Shown here one piece after another: positions 46,537 to 53,975 of a stretch of 64,000 nt of DNA. The notes below the pieces were generated by a model that worked only from the letters and a program-made list of their open reading frames with translations, searched no databases and was not told the DNA's origin. Where the stretch lies: the NCBI RefSeq assembly GCF_003692965.1, contig NZ_REHC01000008.1, positions 186,001-250,000 on the forward strand. Reading direction: 5' to 3'. Every line of letters begins with the position of its first letter. Within the stretch, counting starts at the first letter, position 1. Source of the stretch: Lactobacillus sp. ESL0246. GTDB lineage: Bacteria; Bacillota; Bacilli; Lactobacillales; Lactobacillaceae. The translations under genes and the position numbers were made by a program.

Positions 46537-46692
46537 TTAATAAAGATTGATCGTCTTCCAAGTATTAAAATCGTTATATGTTTTGATTGTAAAGTACAGA
46601 CACGTCGCAAAGGCAATTGCTAAGAGTATCGATAACCCCAGCCAAAACCACTGCACGCGGCGATAGGAAAATTTTGCGATCAATGCTTTCAA
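46537..46692 (-). CDS. Small single-pass membrane protein of the WxL cluster
   Basis: 51-residue protein starting at TTG 46692, 10 bases after AAAGGAGG. The frame stays open upstream into the DUF916 gene, but that part has no ribosome site. One membrane helix is clear (WFWLGLSILLAIAFATCLYF), flanked by Arg/Lys on the N-side (KFSYRRVQ) and a polar tail. It lies between DUF916 and WxL genes, where other clusters carry small anchored proteins. Function unknown. Confidence 0.65.
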   Translation of the reverse strand: MKALIAKFSYRRVQWFWLGLSILLAIAFATCLYFTIKTYNDFNTWKTINLY

Positions 46693-46721
46693 AATGACAC
46701 CACCTCCTTTATAGTTAAAAA

Positions 46722-47753
46722 CTAGCGCGGCCGAAGCATGAAAGTCCAAATTAAACCGCCGAGACTTAACACCAGTAAAACCCCGCAAATAATCGTGGCA
46801 TACAGCCAATAATTAATCGGCTTCTTAACGGCGCGGTCATTGATTGTCTTAGCCTGGGAATTATTCACCTGCATGGTTTCGTTAAAGGTCCAGCTTACCG
46901 GGAAGCGATTCTGCGTGTTCAAGCCTTTCAGGGTGACTTTAATCTGATAGGTGCCGGCTTTGAGCGCATCATAGCTCCAGGAAATGGGCAACACAATGCG
47001 CGAATTAGGGGCAATCATAAAGTTGTTGGCGTTAAAGGTGCGCACCTCGCCACCAGCTTCTCCTATTGCTACTTTGACGTTAGCTTGGGAAATAGCCATG
47101 GGGGCAATATTACGTAAGGTAACGCCTAAAGCGGGGTGACGGTTAAAGAGTATCGGCGTGGTTTTAGCGTACTTCACCTTGGGAAAGACCTGATAGTTCT
47201 GTCCGCGTAAGACAATTCCTAATGAATAGGCATAATTAGAAGTAATCATGCCGCCCTTAGTCTTAGGCCTCTTGGGGCGCTCGACAAAGTGCCAGTCGCC
47301 ATAGATCATGCCATCAAAGCGCTCTTTAGGCAGCTTAACGGTGGCACTGATAATGCGGGATTGCTTCGGCCCTAACTTAAGCTTCTGGTCGCCTCGATGC
47401 AGCGTGATCAAGGTAGTTAAAGGATGCTTTAAACTAGGATCAAGTGCTTTAGTCTGGGGCGTAAAATCAATGCCGCCCCCATCTTGGGTATAGGCATTAC
47501 GCAAATTAACCCGCACTGTAATGGTCTTAGAGGCAAAATTTTGGACTTGCATTTTAATGACATGAGTAGAGTTTTTCCGATAAGCTAGATTAAAGTAGTT
47601 GAGAGTTGTATCGACTTGCTCTTCTGGGAAAAGCGGCTTAACTTCAAAATCAGTACTATCATCTGATTGAGCGGCTGCTACCATGGTTTGCGGGGTTAAC
47701 CAAATTGCCAAGACCAAAATTAACCCTAGCCACCAACGTTTTCTACCTTGCAA
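46722..47753 (-). CDS. DUF916/DUF3324-type surface protein (WxL-cluster anchor)
   Basis: Membrane-anchored exported protein of 343 residues. Signal peptide about 1-28 (WWLGLILVLAIWLTPQTMVA). Two Ig-like regions follow: DUF916 (YFNLAYRKNSTHVIKMQVQN) and the second domain with GMIYGDWHFVERP. The C-terminal helix is WLYATIICGVLLVLSLGGLI plus basic residues. These proteins accompany WxL proteins and are thought to present or bind them. TTG start behind AAGAGGAGGA. The gene is clearly GC-richer than its neighbours (roughly 45-50 percent in lines I counted). Confidence 0.85.
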   Translation of the reverse strand: MQGRKRWWLGLILVLAIWLTPQTMVAAAQSDDSTDFEVKPLFPEEQVDTTLNYFNLAYRKNSTHVIKMQVQNFASKTITVRVNLRNAYTQDGGGIDFTPQTKALDPSLKHPLTTLITLHRGDQKLKLGPKQSRIISATVKLPKERFDGMIYGDWHFVERPKRPKTKGGMITSNYAYSLGIVLRGQNYQVFPKVKYAKTTPILFNRHPALGVTLRNIAPMAISQANVKVAIGEAGGEVRTFNANNFMIAPNSRIVLPISWSYDALKAGTYQIKVTLKGLNTQNRFPVSWTFNETMQVNNSQAKTINDRAVKKPINYWLYATIICGVLLVLSLGGLIWTFMLRPR

Positions 47754-47798
47754 AAATTACTCCTCCTCTTACGTTTAAAAAGATAATTGGCAATTAAA

Positions 47799-47826
47799 CC
47801 CGCTGAATCTAAGTTAATTCAGCGGG
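47799..47826 (-). terminator. Hairpin upstream of the DUF916 gene
   Basis: CCCGCTGAAT / ATTCAGCGGG perfect 10-base stem with an 8-base loop. On the minus strand only TTTAATT follows, so it is a weak terminator. It may close a decayed small gene or act in the leader of the WxL cluster. Confidence 0.5.
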
Positions 47827-48387
47827 AAAACTTCAAAACCCATGCAGCTGTTTTTATCAAACCAATCGCTAATTTCGTAGTAGTAAAATGAACAAGCAAA
47901 AAGTATCACTATTACAAAAGTTGGCAAACCGATTAACTATATTAAAATAGTGGTATCAACATTGCACTGGTATTTTGAATAGCGCAGTTAGTATAAATGT
48001 ATATAGCCATAGGTTTGGACTAACAAATTGAATTATAAAAATACGAAACAAGAAATATATAATTCAAAAATAGTCGTAAATAGGAAATGAAAGCTATTAC
48101 TAAATGCGCTTAAGTTTATGATATATCAATTTGCGGGATCGTACAGAGTATATAAAAAAAAAAAAAAAAAGTAATATAGAATTACCGTTATTAGGAAAAA
48201 TTGTAAATTCTGAAAAAGCTAGATTTAATTAAAGCTAATTAGCTACTAGCATGGGGTTAGCAATTACTAAATAAGTAAACAAGAATTAATAAAATAAAGC
48301 AAATAAGCCAAGAAAAAGTAAACATTAATTCTTAGATAACGATAGTTATTAATAATTGATTAAAATTATGTTATGCTTAAAAGCAAC

Positions 48388-48428
48388 AAAAAAGCGTTCA
48401 CTCATTTAAATGATTTAAACGCTTTAAA
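48388..48428 (-). terminator. Terminator after the DUF2207 gene
   Basis: AAAGCGTT / AACGCTTT arms enclosing an inner ATTTAAAT palindrome, followed by six T on the minus strand, about 60 bases past the stop. Confidence 0.75.
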
Positions 48429-48485
48429 AATTGATTTTATTAATTTTAATGGCAATATTGGATTAAAAGAGTTTATAGTATCTCG

Positions 48486-50264
48486 TTAGAAGGCACCACC
48501 GCCGGAGCCACCACCAAAGCCACCCGATGAACCGCCTGAAAAGCCTCCAGATGACCCAATTGTTGATGATCTAGAGCTAGCTCCGGCACCCTTAACAAAG
48601 CTTGTTGAGAAGCTTTCCGCAAAACTGTTTTTACCAGAACTATAAAATGGACCATAGAGATAGAAATTACTTTGCGCCAACTCCTCTTTATTAAATTCTA
48701 AATTCATTTCTTTTAACACCTTTTTAGCTAAATCAAAACTAACGGCGTAAGGCATAATATCTTCCCAAAGAAGCAGATCCCCGACATTGCGCATTTTAAA
48801 CTGTCCGATATCACTTAACATATGTTTAAAGCCACGTACTTGATTGGTTTTTTCAGCACCAAGCCTGGAATAAATTGAAATGCGCCAATTGGCAACTAAT
48901 AGTCCGATACCTGTTCCAAATAAGAGAGCTATGATTACGAGTATAAAATTAATATTACTTATGTTAGAAGCAAAATATGCAGAACAGCAACTAATAATAG
49001 TTAGAACAATAATAACTGCTTGATTAACTTTTTTTCGATTTATCAGCTTTTTAGAAATTAAACCCTTTTTTTGAACTTGTCGATATCTTTGTTGCGCCCA
49101 CTGATCAAAATATTTACCAATTTTGGTACCATGATATTTACGAATTTGCTCAGTAGTCACCGTTTTTCCGTCACCGACAATTTCAAACAATCCACCTAAC
49201 AACTTATCTTGCTTAGTTATCTGCTCATCTAAACAGCTAATGCGATAGCACGTTTTTCTGCCAGCTTGATAATCAGTAATTTTCAGCTTGTGTTTACTAG
49301 TTAACTGCATTAAATAGGCAGTAAAAGCTTTGACGTCAGGTTTACGAGCTTTGTCTAATATTTGTGCACTTACAGGATCAACATCTGGAATTTCATAATT
49401 ATGTGGCAAGGAACGCATTTTTTTCGGCTTAACTCCTTGACGCTTAACGCAAAATCCTCTTAAAAGTGCTACTAATCCAGTAAAAATACTGATTAAAGTT
49501 AATCCCCAACTGGCGTAACGTTTATTACGTCGCTGGCGATTAGCTGCCTGTGCTAATTCTTTTTCTTGCTTAAGCACAGCTGAGCGATGTTTTTGGTGGA
49601 TCACTTTTTTGTTATCAGGAGTAATGCTTAGTGGAAAAATCGTATGAACTTCAACACCAGTTTTGCCAGCAAGGTTATCGACTGTCATCACAATTCGTCC
49701 GGTCTGTGGTGATACCTTAATATAGCCATTAAGAGGGCCATGTGCCCATGCTTTTAGCCCCTTTACAGGTTTTGAAAAGATAATACTAGCTTTAACATGG
49801 TTTAAATTTGTATCCCAATTATTACCAATTATCATAAAGTTCAGTTCTGCCACATCTTCATAATTAGTAACGGCACGCGTAATCTTATAATGATAAGTTA
49901 CAGTTATTTTTTCATTGTCACTAATTCGATGATAAACTTTAAAACGATATCCTTGAGCGGTTTTTTGTAAATCGAATAAATGATCAGTAAGATTAAGACC
50001 ACGGTCATCGCGGACTTTTACTTGTGGCTCGACAATTTTTTGATCAGGTTTCAAGTTTTGTTGATAAAAAACACCGTGGGCCGCATCATCAAACTGATAG
50101 ACTATCTTGCGGGTCATTGTGATTGACCCATCACGGTTGACTGTAGCCACAGCAGTATTATTTTCAATATCATAATTAATATCCGCTTTAACTTTTTGTC
50201 CGAGCGAACACCCTAAAACCAATACGCTTAAGAATGTCAACAGTAGTAATAATTTGCGTTTCAT
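48486..50264 (-). CDS. DUF2207 family membrane protein
   Basis: Exported or membrane protein of 592 residues, starting at ATG 50264 (MKRKLLLLLTFL) directly after AAAGGAGTAACG. Signal peptide about 1-28. A large extracellular beta domain (DUF2207, to about 230) is followed by a first membrane helix (SWGLTLISIFTGLVALL). A cytoplasmic part and two further helices near 415-460 come next. The C-terminus is Gly/Ser repeats (GGSSGGFGGGSGGGAF), typical of the family. Function is unknown in any organism to my knowledge. Monocistronic. Confidence 0.85.
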   Translation of the reverse strand: MKRKLLLLLTFLSVLVLGCSLGQKVKADINYDIENNTAVATVNRDGSITMTRKIVYQFDDAAHGVFYQQNLKPDQKIVEPQVKVRDDRGLNLTDHLFDLQKTAQGYRFKVYHRISDNEKITVTYHYKITRAVTNYEDVAELNFMIIGNNWDTNLNHVKASIIFSKPVKGLKAWAHGPLNGYIKVSPQTGRIVMTVDNLAGKTGVEVHTIFPLSITPDNKKVIHQKHRSAVLKQEKELAQAANRQRRNKRYASWGLTLISIFTGLVALLRGFCVKRQGVKPKKMRSLPHNYEIPDVDPVSAQILDKARKPDVKAFTAYLMQLTSKHKLKITDYQAGRKTCYRISCLDEQITKQDKLLGGLFEIVGDGKTVTTEQIRKYHGTKIGKYFDQWAQQRYRQVQKKGLISKKLINRKKVNQAVIIVLTIISCCSAYFASNISNINFILVIIALLFGTGIGLLVANWRISIYSRLGAEKTNQVRGFKHMLSDIGQFKMRNVGDLLLWEDIMPYAVSFDLAKKVLKEMNLEFNKEELAQSNFYLYGPFYSSGKNSFAESFSTSFVKGAGASSRSSTIGSSGGFSGGSSGGFGGGSGGGAF

Positions 50265-50415
50265 CGTTACTCCTTTCAAGGAACATTATTTTAATTATTA
50301 TACATGCTTATTAATAAAATGAAATAAAATTATTGCTTTAATTTAGACTAGTTAAACCAATAACTTCCTGTCAATTTAAAAATCGAGTAAAAAGTTAATT
50401 ATCATAAAATTTATG

Positions 50416-50444
50416 TTGCAATTGCCCAAACTTTTCTCTATAAT
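50416..50444 (+). promoter_or_regulatory. tRNA-Arg promoter
   Basis: -35 TTGCAA (50416-50421), 17-base spacer, -10 TATAAT (50439-50444), 34 bases before the tRNA 5' end. Near-consensus, as expected for a stable RNA gene. Confidence 0.75.
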
Positions 50445-50478
50445 AGTTAATGTTCTTGTGACAGATAACAAAAACGAT

Positions 50479-50552
50479 GGTCTGGTAGCTCAGCTGGATA
50501 GAGCAACGGTCTTCTAAACCGTGGGTCGTGAGTTCGAATCTCACCCGGATCA
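50479..50552 (+). tRNA. tRNA-Arg (anticodon TCT)
   Basis: 74 bases. The acceptor stem GGTCTGG pairs with CCGGATC, with A as discriminator. The D-arm is GCTCAGCTGGATAGAGC. The anticodon stem-loop CGGTCTTCTAAACCG has TCT in the middle (reads AGA/AGG). The T-arm is GTGAGTTCGAATCTCAC. No encoded CCA. It is a single gene, not part of a cluster. Confidence 0.95.
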
Positions 50553-50567
50553 TTTTCAAATAGTTTT

Positions 50568-50611
50568 AAAAAGCCTTGAAGAGCAGGAACTAATGTTCTC
50601 AAGGCTTTTTC
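50568..50611 (+). terminator. Terminator after tRNA-Arg
   Basis: AAAAAGCCTTGA ... TCAAGGCTTTTT with an inner GGAAC/GTTC stem and a plus-strand T-run, 16 bases past the tRNA. Confidence 0.85.
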
Positions 50612-50640
50612 TAATCAAAGATATTGCTGGTACTAACAAT

Positions 50641-50673
50641 CAAAAAAACTTCGACCGAGTCGGAGTTTTTTTG
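50641..50673. terminator. Second hairpin, symmetric T-runs
   Basis: AAAAAAACTTCGAC-CGA-GTCGGAGTTTTTTT. T-runs occur on both strands, so it could stop transcription from either side between the tRNA and glpF. Confidence 0.7.
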
Positions 50674-50697
50674 ATTTATTGTTTAGTTTTATAGCAC

Positions 50698-50744
50698 AAA
50701 AATGGCCGATAAACCCGATTTTCAAAGTCAAGTTTATCAGCCAT
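50698..50744 (-). terminator. Terminator after glpF
   Basis: AATGGC-GATAAAC / GTTTATC-GCCATT stem with one mismatch, followed by five T on the minus strand. It ends the dhaKLM-glpF direction of transcription 20 bases past the glpF stop. Confidence 0.8.
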
Positions 50745-50763
50745 TATCGATATTTTAAACTTC

Positions 50764-51483
50764 TTAGCCAACTAGCTTAAATAATAAAGAAGCTACTAAT
50801 CCACCCACAATTGGACCAACAATTGGTACCCAACTATAAGTCCAGTCGGAACCACCTTTATTAGCAATTGGCATTAATTGGTGAGCTAATCTAGGGCCTA
50901 AGTCACGAGCAGGATTAATTGCGTATCCAGTAGGACCACCAAGAGATAAGCCAACTGCTGCAATTAACAAACCAACAATCACAGGATTAAATCCAGAATT
51001 AATATTTGTCTTAGTGAAAGCCAATAACCCAAACACAAAGACGAAAGTCCCCATCATTTCTGTAAAAAAATTCCAAAAATAGTTACGAATAGCAGGAATT
51101 GTACAAAATGAACCTAAAATGGCATCTTGGTCGGTAGTTGCTGCCCAATGTGGGAAATATGTTAGCCAAACTAATATTCCTCCTACGAAGCCGCCAGCTA
51201 CTTGTGCAATAATATACGGAAGAACGGATGACCATGCAAGCTTACCGGAAACTGCCATTGCAATTGTTACAGCCGGATTAAAATGACCCGGGCTTAACCA
51301 ACTAACCATATAAATTCCAAATGTAACGGCTAACCCCCAACCTAAAGCAACTGCTACCCAACCGGCACCATTAGCCTTAGATTTCCTTAAATTTACGGCA
51401 GCGCAAACACCGTCACCTAACAAAACGATAGAGGCAGTTCCAATAAACTCGCCTACAAGTTGCATCATTAAACTATCTTGCAT
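50764..51483 (-). CDS. glpF: Glycerol uptake facilitator (aquaglyceroporin)
   Basis: MIP-family channel of 239 residues with six membrane helices. The two half-helices carry HFNPAVTIAM and AINPARDLGPR; the Asp after the second NPA-R is the mark of glycerol-conducting members. ATG at 51483 (MQDSLMMQLVGEF), 6 bases after AAAGGG; the longer frame is unsupported. Last gene of dhaK-dhaL-dhaM-glpF, so it probably supplies glycerol or dihydroxyacetone to the kinase. Confidence 0.93.
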   Translation of the reverse strand: MQDSLMMQLVGEFIGTASIVLLGDGVCAAVNLRKSKANGAGWVAVALGWGLAVTFGIYMVSWLSPGHFNPAVTIAMAVSGKLAWSSVLPYIIAQVAGGFVGGILVWLTYFPHWAATTDQDAILGSFCTIPAIRNYFWNFFTEMMGTFVFVFGLLAFTKTNINSGFNPVIVGLLIAAVGLSLGGPTGYAINPARDLGPRLAHQLMPIANKGGSDWTYSWVPIVGPIVGGLVASLLFKLVG

Positions 51484-51556
51484 AATATTCCCTTTTCTAT
51501 TCAAATTCACTTAATTATAGATAAGCCGGTATTAAATAACAAACATTATGCTTGGG

Positions 51557-51928
51557 TTAGTCTTTGATTAAGAGTGGCTTTAATTGCTTTTCAATCTCAT
51601 CTAACTGAACACCTGCCTGAATCAAGCTAGCTGCTGTGTAGGCTCCCTCAATCAAAGCAGCATCATAGAGGTGAACTTTCTTATTAGTCATCTCAATAGC
51701 CATTTCCAAATTCATCTTGGCACTACCTAAATCATAAAAAGCCAAAATTTCTTCCGCCTGGTTAGTCGAAAATGCTGTCAAGATTTTTTCCATACTTGTA
51801 CCAACATTATCATCATTTGTTCCACCAGCAACAGTAATTGAAACATCAGCAGCTACTTGTTTGAGTAATTTTTTTAAGCCCGTTGCTACTTCTGGAACAT
51901 GCGACACAATAGTAATTCCTAACTTCAT
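51557..51928 (-). CDS. dhaM: PTS-dependent dihydroxyacetone kinase, phosphotransferase subunit DhaM
   Basis: EIIA-Man-like protein of 123 residues that passes phosphate from HPr to DhaL-bound ADP. The active His10 is in GITIVSHVPEVA. It consists of the single IIA-like domain of Gram-positive DhaM, without the fused HPr and EI parts found in enterobacteria. Its ATG overlaps the dhaL stop by four bases. Confidence 0.93.
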   Translation of the reverse strand: MKLGITIVSHVPEVATGLKKLLKQVAADVSITVAGGTNDDNVGTSMEKILTAFSTNQAEEILAFYDLGSAKMNLEMAIEMTNKKVHLYDAALIEGAYTAASLIQAGVQLDEIEKQLKPLLIKD

Positions 51929-52509
51929 AAAATACCTTCAGTTTCTAGTAAGGCTGAGAACAAATAACCACTTGACTGCGAACCTGGATCAATATGTCCG
52001 ATAGCACGCTCCCCCAAATAGGATGCGCGTCCCTTTTTAGCAACCATATCTTTTGTTGCAACAACAGCGTTATTAATTTTTTCCTGCGTTAATGAATGAT
52101 TTTTAATTTCTGGAATAACAGCATCCCAAACATCGACCATTGTTTTATCACCAGGTTTTGCGCCACCTCGCTTTTCAATTCCCGCCAAAGCTGCGGTAAG
52201 CAATTCTGCCAAATCATTAGAACTGGTGCTTTTTTTAGCCATTTCCAAAAATGCTGTTCCATATAGTGGACCTGAAGCACCACCAACCGTTGAAATAAGA
52301 GCCATCGCAATTGTTTTTAATGCTTGTGTTAGGTCTTTTGGTTCATCTTTTAGTTTATCTATGACTGCTTTCATCCCCCGATCCATATTAAAGCCGTGGT
52401 CGCCATCGCCGATTGGAGTATCCAAATCACTTAATAACTGTTTGTTTATTGCAATCTTTTTGGCGAAATCGTTCATCCAATTTGTTAAATTTGTCACTGT
52501 TAATGTCAT
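51925..52509 (-). CDS. dhaL: Dihydroxyacetone kinase, ADP-binding subunit DhaL
   Basis: Nucleotide-binding subunit of 194 residues. The metal/ADP motif is DTPIGDGDHGFNMDRG; a second conserved patch is STVGGASGPLYG. ATG at 52509 (MTLTVTNLTNW), preceded by GAGGAGAAACAGA; the longer frame would overlap dhaK. It transfers phosphate to dihydroxyacetone bound to DhaK. Confidence 0.95.
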   Translation of the reverse strand: MTLTVTNLTNWMNDFAKKIAINKQLLSDLDTPIGDGDHGFNMDRGMKAVIDKLKDEPKDLTQALKTIAMALISTVGGASGPLYGTAFLEMAKKSTSSNDLAELLTAALAGIEKRGGAKPGDKTMVDVWDAVIPEIKNHSLTQEKINNAVVATKDMVAKKGRASYLGERAIGHIDPGSQSSGYLFSALLETEGIL

Positions 52510-52523
52510 TCTGTTTCTCCTCA

Positions 52524-53519
52524 CTACCATCCAATAGTCGCAACTGGTTCGTTAAGGTAATCTAGCCATTTTTTATTTTGCAATTCAAACATGGTTAATG
52601 AGACACCTGCCATATCGATTGAAGTCATATAATTGCCCACTTTCATAAATACAGGTTCAATCTTCATTTCCGTAAGCTTATTTAATAAATCGTTACTGAA
52701 AATATATTGTTCCATTAATGGCGTTGCTCCCATACCGTTTATTAAAACTGCATATTTTTTATTGCCATCAAAATTCATTTCTTGATCAAGTTTAGTTACC
52801 ATTTCTTCGACTAAATTCTGCGAAGATTTTATTTTTTCTCGACGATAACCGGGTTCAGAGTGAATTCCGACACCATATTCAATTTCATCATCCTTTAAGA
52901 CGAATCCCGGCTTTCCAGTTTCCGGATTAGTAGCTGCTGACAAGGCCACGGCAATCGTTTTAATGTTCGGCAAAATTTGCTCAGCCAGTTCAGCAATCTC
53001 ATCTAATGAAGCCCCTGATTGAGCTGCCGCACCCAAAATTTTATGAACAAAAATTGTCCCTGCAACTCCTCTACGACCTTGAGTATAAGTGCTATTTTCA
53101 ACGGCAATATCATCATCAACTACAATTGACTTGACTTCAATGTCATCCATTGCCGCCATGTCCTTTGCCATATCAAAATTCATCACATCACCAGAGTAAT
53201 TTTTAATGACTAAAAAAACACCTTTTCCGTGATTCGCTACTTTAATTGCTTGATAAATTTGATCGGGAGTTGGAGAAGTAAAAACTTGACCACAAACCGC
53301 AGCGGTAAGCATACCCTTACCTACAAAACCTGCATGAGCCGGTTCGTGACCAGAACCACCCCCACTGACAATTCCAACTTTGTCTGCCATTGAGTCCTGA
53401 TCTGCTCTAACTACTGCTTCAGTACCTGAAATTTGTTTGACAAATTGTGGATATGAACGCACGAGTCCAGACACCATTTCTGAAACCACATTTGCTGGGT
53501 CATTGATAATTTTTTTCAT
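52524..53519 (-). CDS. dhaK: Dihydroxyacetone kinase, substrate-binding subunit DhaK
   Basis: Binds dihydroxyacetone covalently through a hemiaminal to His220 in EYGVGIHSEPG. It has 331 residues. Other landmarks: VSGGGSGHEPAHAGFVG (51-67), KNYSGDVMNFDMA (106-118) and the C-terminal NGMGATPLMEQYIF. His220 is conserved, so it is the catalytic form and not the DhaQ-type activator paralogue. First gene of the operon. No DhaS-like regulator is nearby; a cre site overlaps the promoter. Confidence 0.95.
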   Translation of the reverse strand: MKKIINDPANVVSEMVSGLVRSYPQFVKQISGTEAVVRADQDSMADKVGIVSGGGSGHEPAHAGFVGKGMLTAAVCGQVFTSPTPDQIYQAIKVANHGKGVFLVIKNYSGDVMNFDMAKDMAAMDDIEVKSIVVDDDIAVENSTYTQGRRGVAGTIFVHKILGAAAQSGASLDEIAELAEQILPNIKTIAVALSAATNPETGKPGFVLKDDEIEYGVGIHSEPGYRREKIKSSQNLVEEMVTKLDQEMNFDGNKKYAVLINGMGATPLMEQYIFSNDLLNKLTEMKIEPVFMKVGNYMTSIDMAGVSLTMFELQNKKWLDYLNEPVATIGW

Positions 53520-53568
53520 TAGTTATGCTTCCTTTTTATTGATTTTAGTCTTTCATAACATTCAACTG

Positions 53569-53597
53569 ATTATAACATTTAAGGTAAACGGTTGCAC
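53569..53597 (-). promoter_or_regulatory. dhaK promoter with cre-like CcpA site
   Basis: Minus strand: -10 TATAAT (53569-53574) and -35 region GTGCAA (53592-53597). TGCAACCGTTTACC (53583-53596) fits the cre consensus TGWAANCGNTNWCA at 12 of 14 positions and covers the -35 and spacer, which predicts carbon catabolite repression. Confidence 0.6.
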
Positions 53598-53705
53598 AAA
53601 ATGCAGTTTAATCATTATTTATCTTTAAGCCGCCTATATTGCAATATAAACCTCAAACTAATTACTGTAACACTATAAATATTTAACTTATTTATAATGT
53701 TTTGC

Positions 53706-53734
53706 TTGCTTTTAGGTGAAAGCTCTAGTATGAT
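53706..53734 (+). promoter_or_regulatory. Promoter of the leader-peptide/EIIC transcript
   Basis: -35 TTGCTT (53706-53711), 17-base spacer, -10 TATGAT (53729-53734). Transcription should begin near 53741, giving a leader of about 235 bases before the EIIC-like gene. Confidence 0.6.
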
Positions 53735-53764
53735 ATTGATTAAATATTTATGAGAGGTATGATT

Positions 53765-53836
53765 ATGATGCAGAAAATTCAAATCTATCTACCACAAATT
53801 AATATTTATTTTTGGTATTTCGGCCTTTGGGTCTGA
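53765..53836 (+). CDS. Aromatic-rich leader peptide, 23 codons
   Basis: Begins MMQKIQIYLPQ and ends IYFWYFGLWV before TGA. ATG at 53765 or 53768 follows GAGAGG at the right distance; a third in-frame ATG at 53759 is too close to it. Seven of the last 16 residues are Tyr, Phe or Trp. Its position between a promoter and a terminator hairpin just before the next gene is what one expects of an attenuation leader. It is too short to identify by homology. No such peptide is known to me for this transporter family. Confidence 0.6.
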   Translation: MMQKIQIYLPQINIYFWYFGLWV

Positions 53837-53860
53837 ATACCTTGTTTGTCATTGTCTTGG

Positions 53861-53963
53861 CACACAGGGCAAATTTACGTAGGTAACTGTGTGTTTAGAC
53901 TTAAGTACTTTCTCCTTAAGAATGCTCATGCGGTTGCCATTGACCGTGTGAGTTTTTATTTTT
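53861..53963 (+). promoter_or_regulatory. Putative transcription attenuator (three hairpins)
   Basis: Hairpin A: CACACAG (53861-53867) with CTGTGTG (53887-53893). Hairpin B: CTTAAG (53900-53905) with CTTAAG (53915-53920). Hairpin C: CTCATGCGGT (53925-53934) with ACCGTGTGAG (53943-53952), followed by TTTTTATTTTT. Hairpin C is a complete intrinsic terminator ending right before the Shine-Dalgarno AGGAGAA. CACAC of hairpin A can also pair with GTGTG in the 3' arm of C, which would break the terminator. Confidence 0.7.
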
Positions 53964-53975
53964 AGGAGAAATTGA

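Larger units (their letters stand above)
47754..48485. other. 730-base AT-rich gap upstream of the WxL cluster
   Basis: It contains a strong hairpin at 47799-47826, a possible 37-codon membrane-peptide frame ending in that hairpin (47814-47927, minus), a run of 17 A at 48154-48170, and the DUF2207 terminator at 48388-48428. The rest shows no convincing coding sequence on either strand. Confidence 0.6.

Noticed and set aside
50479-50552. tRNA-Arg as an integration site for a mobile element
   Set aside because: No integrase gene nearby and no second copy of the tRNA 3' end in the window; flanking genes are ordinary metabolic genes.
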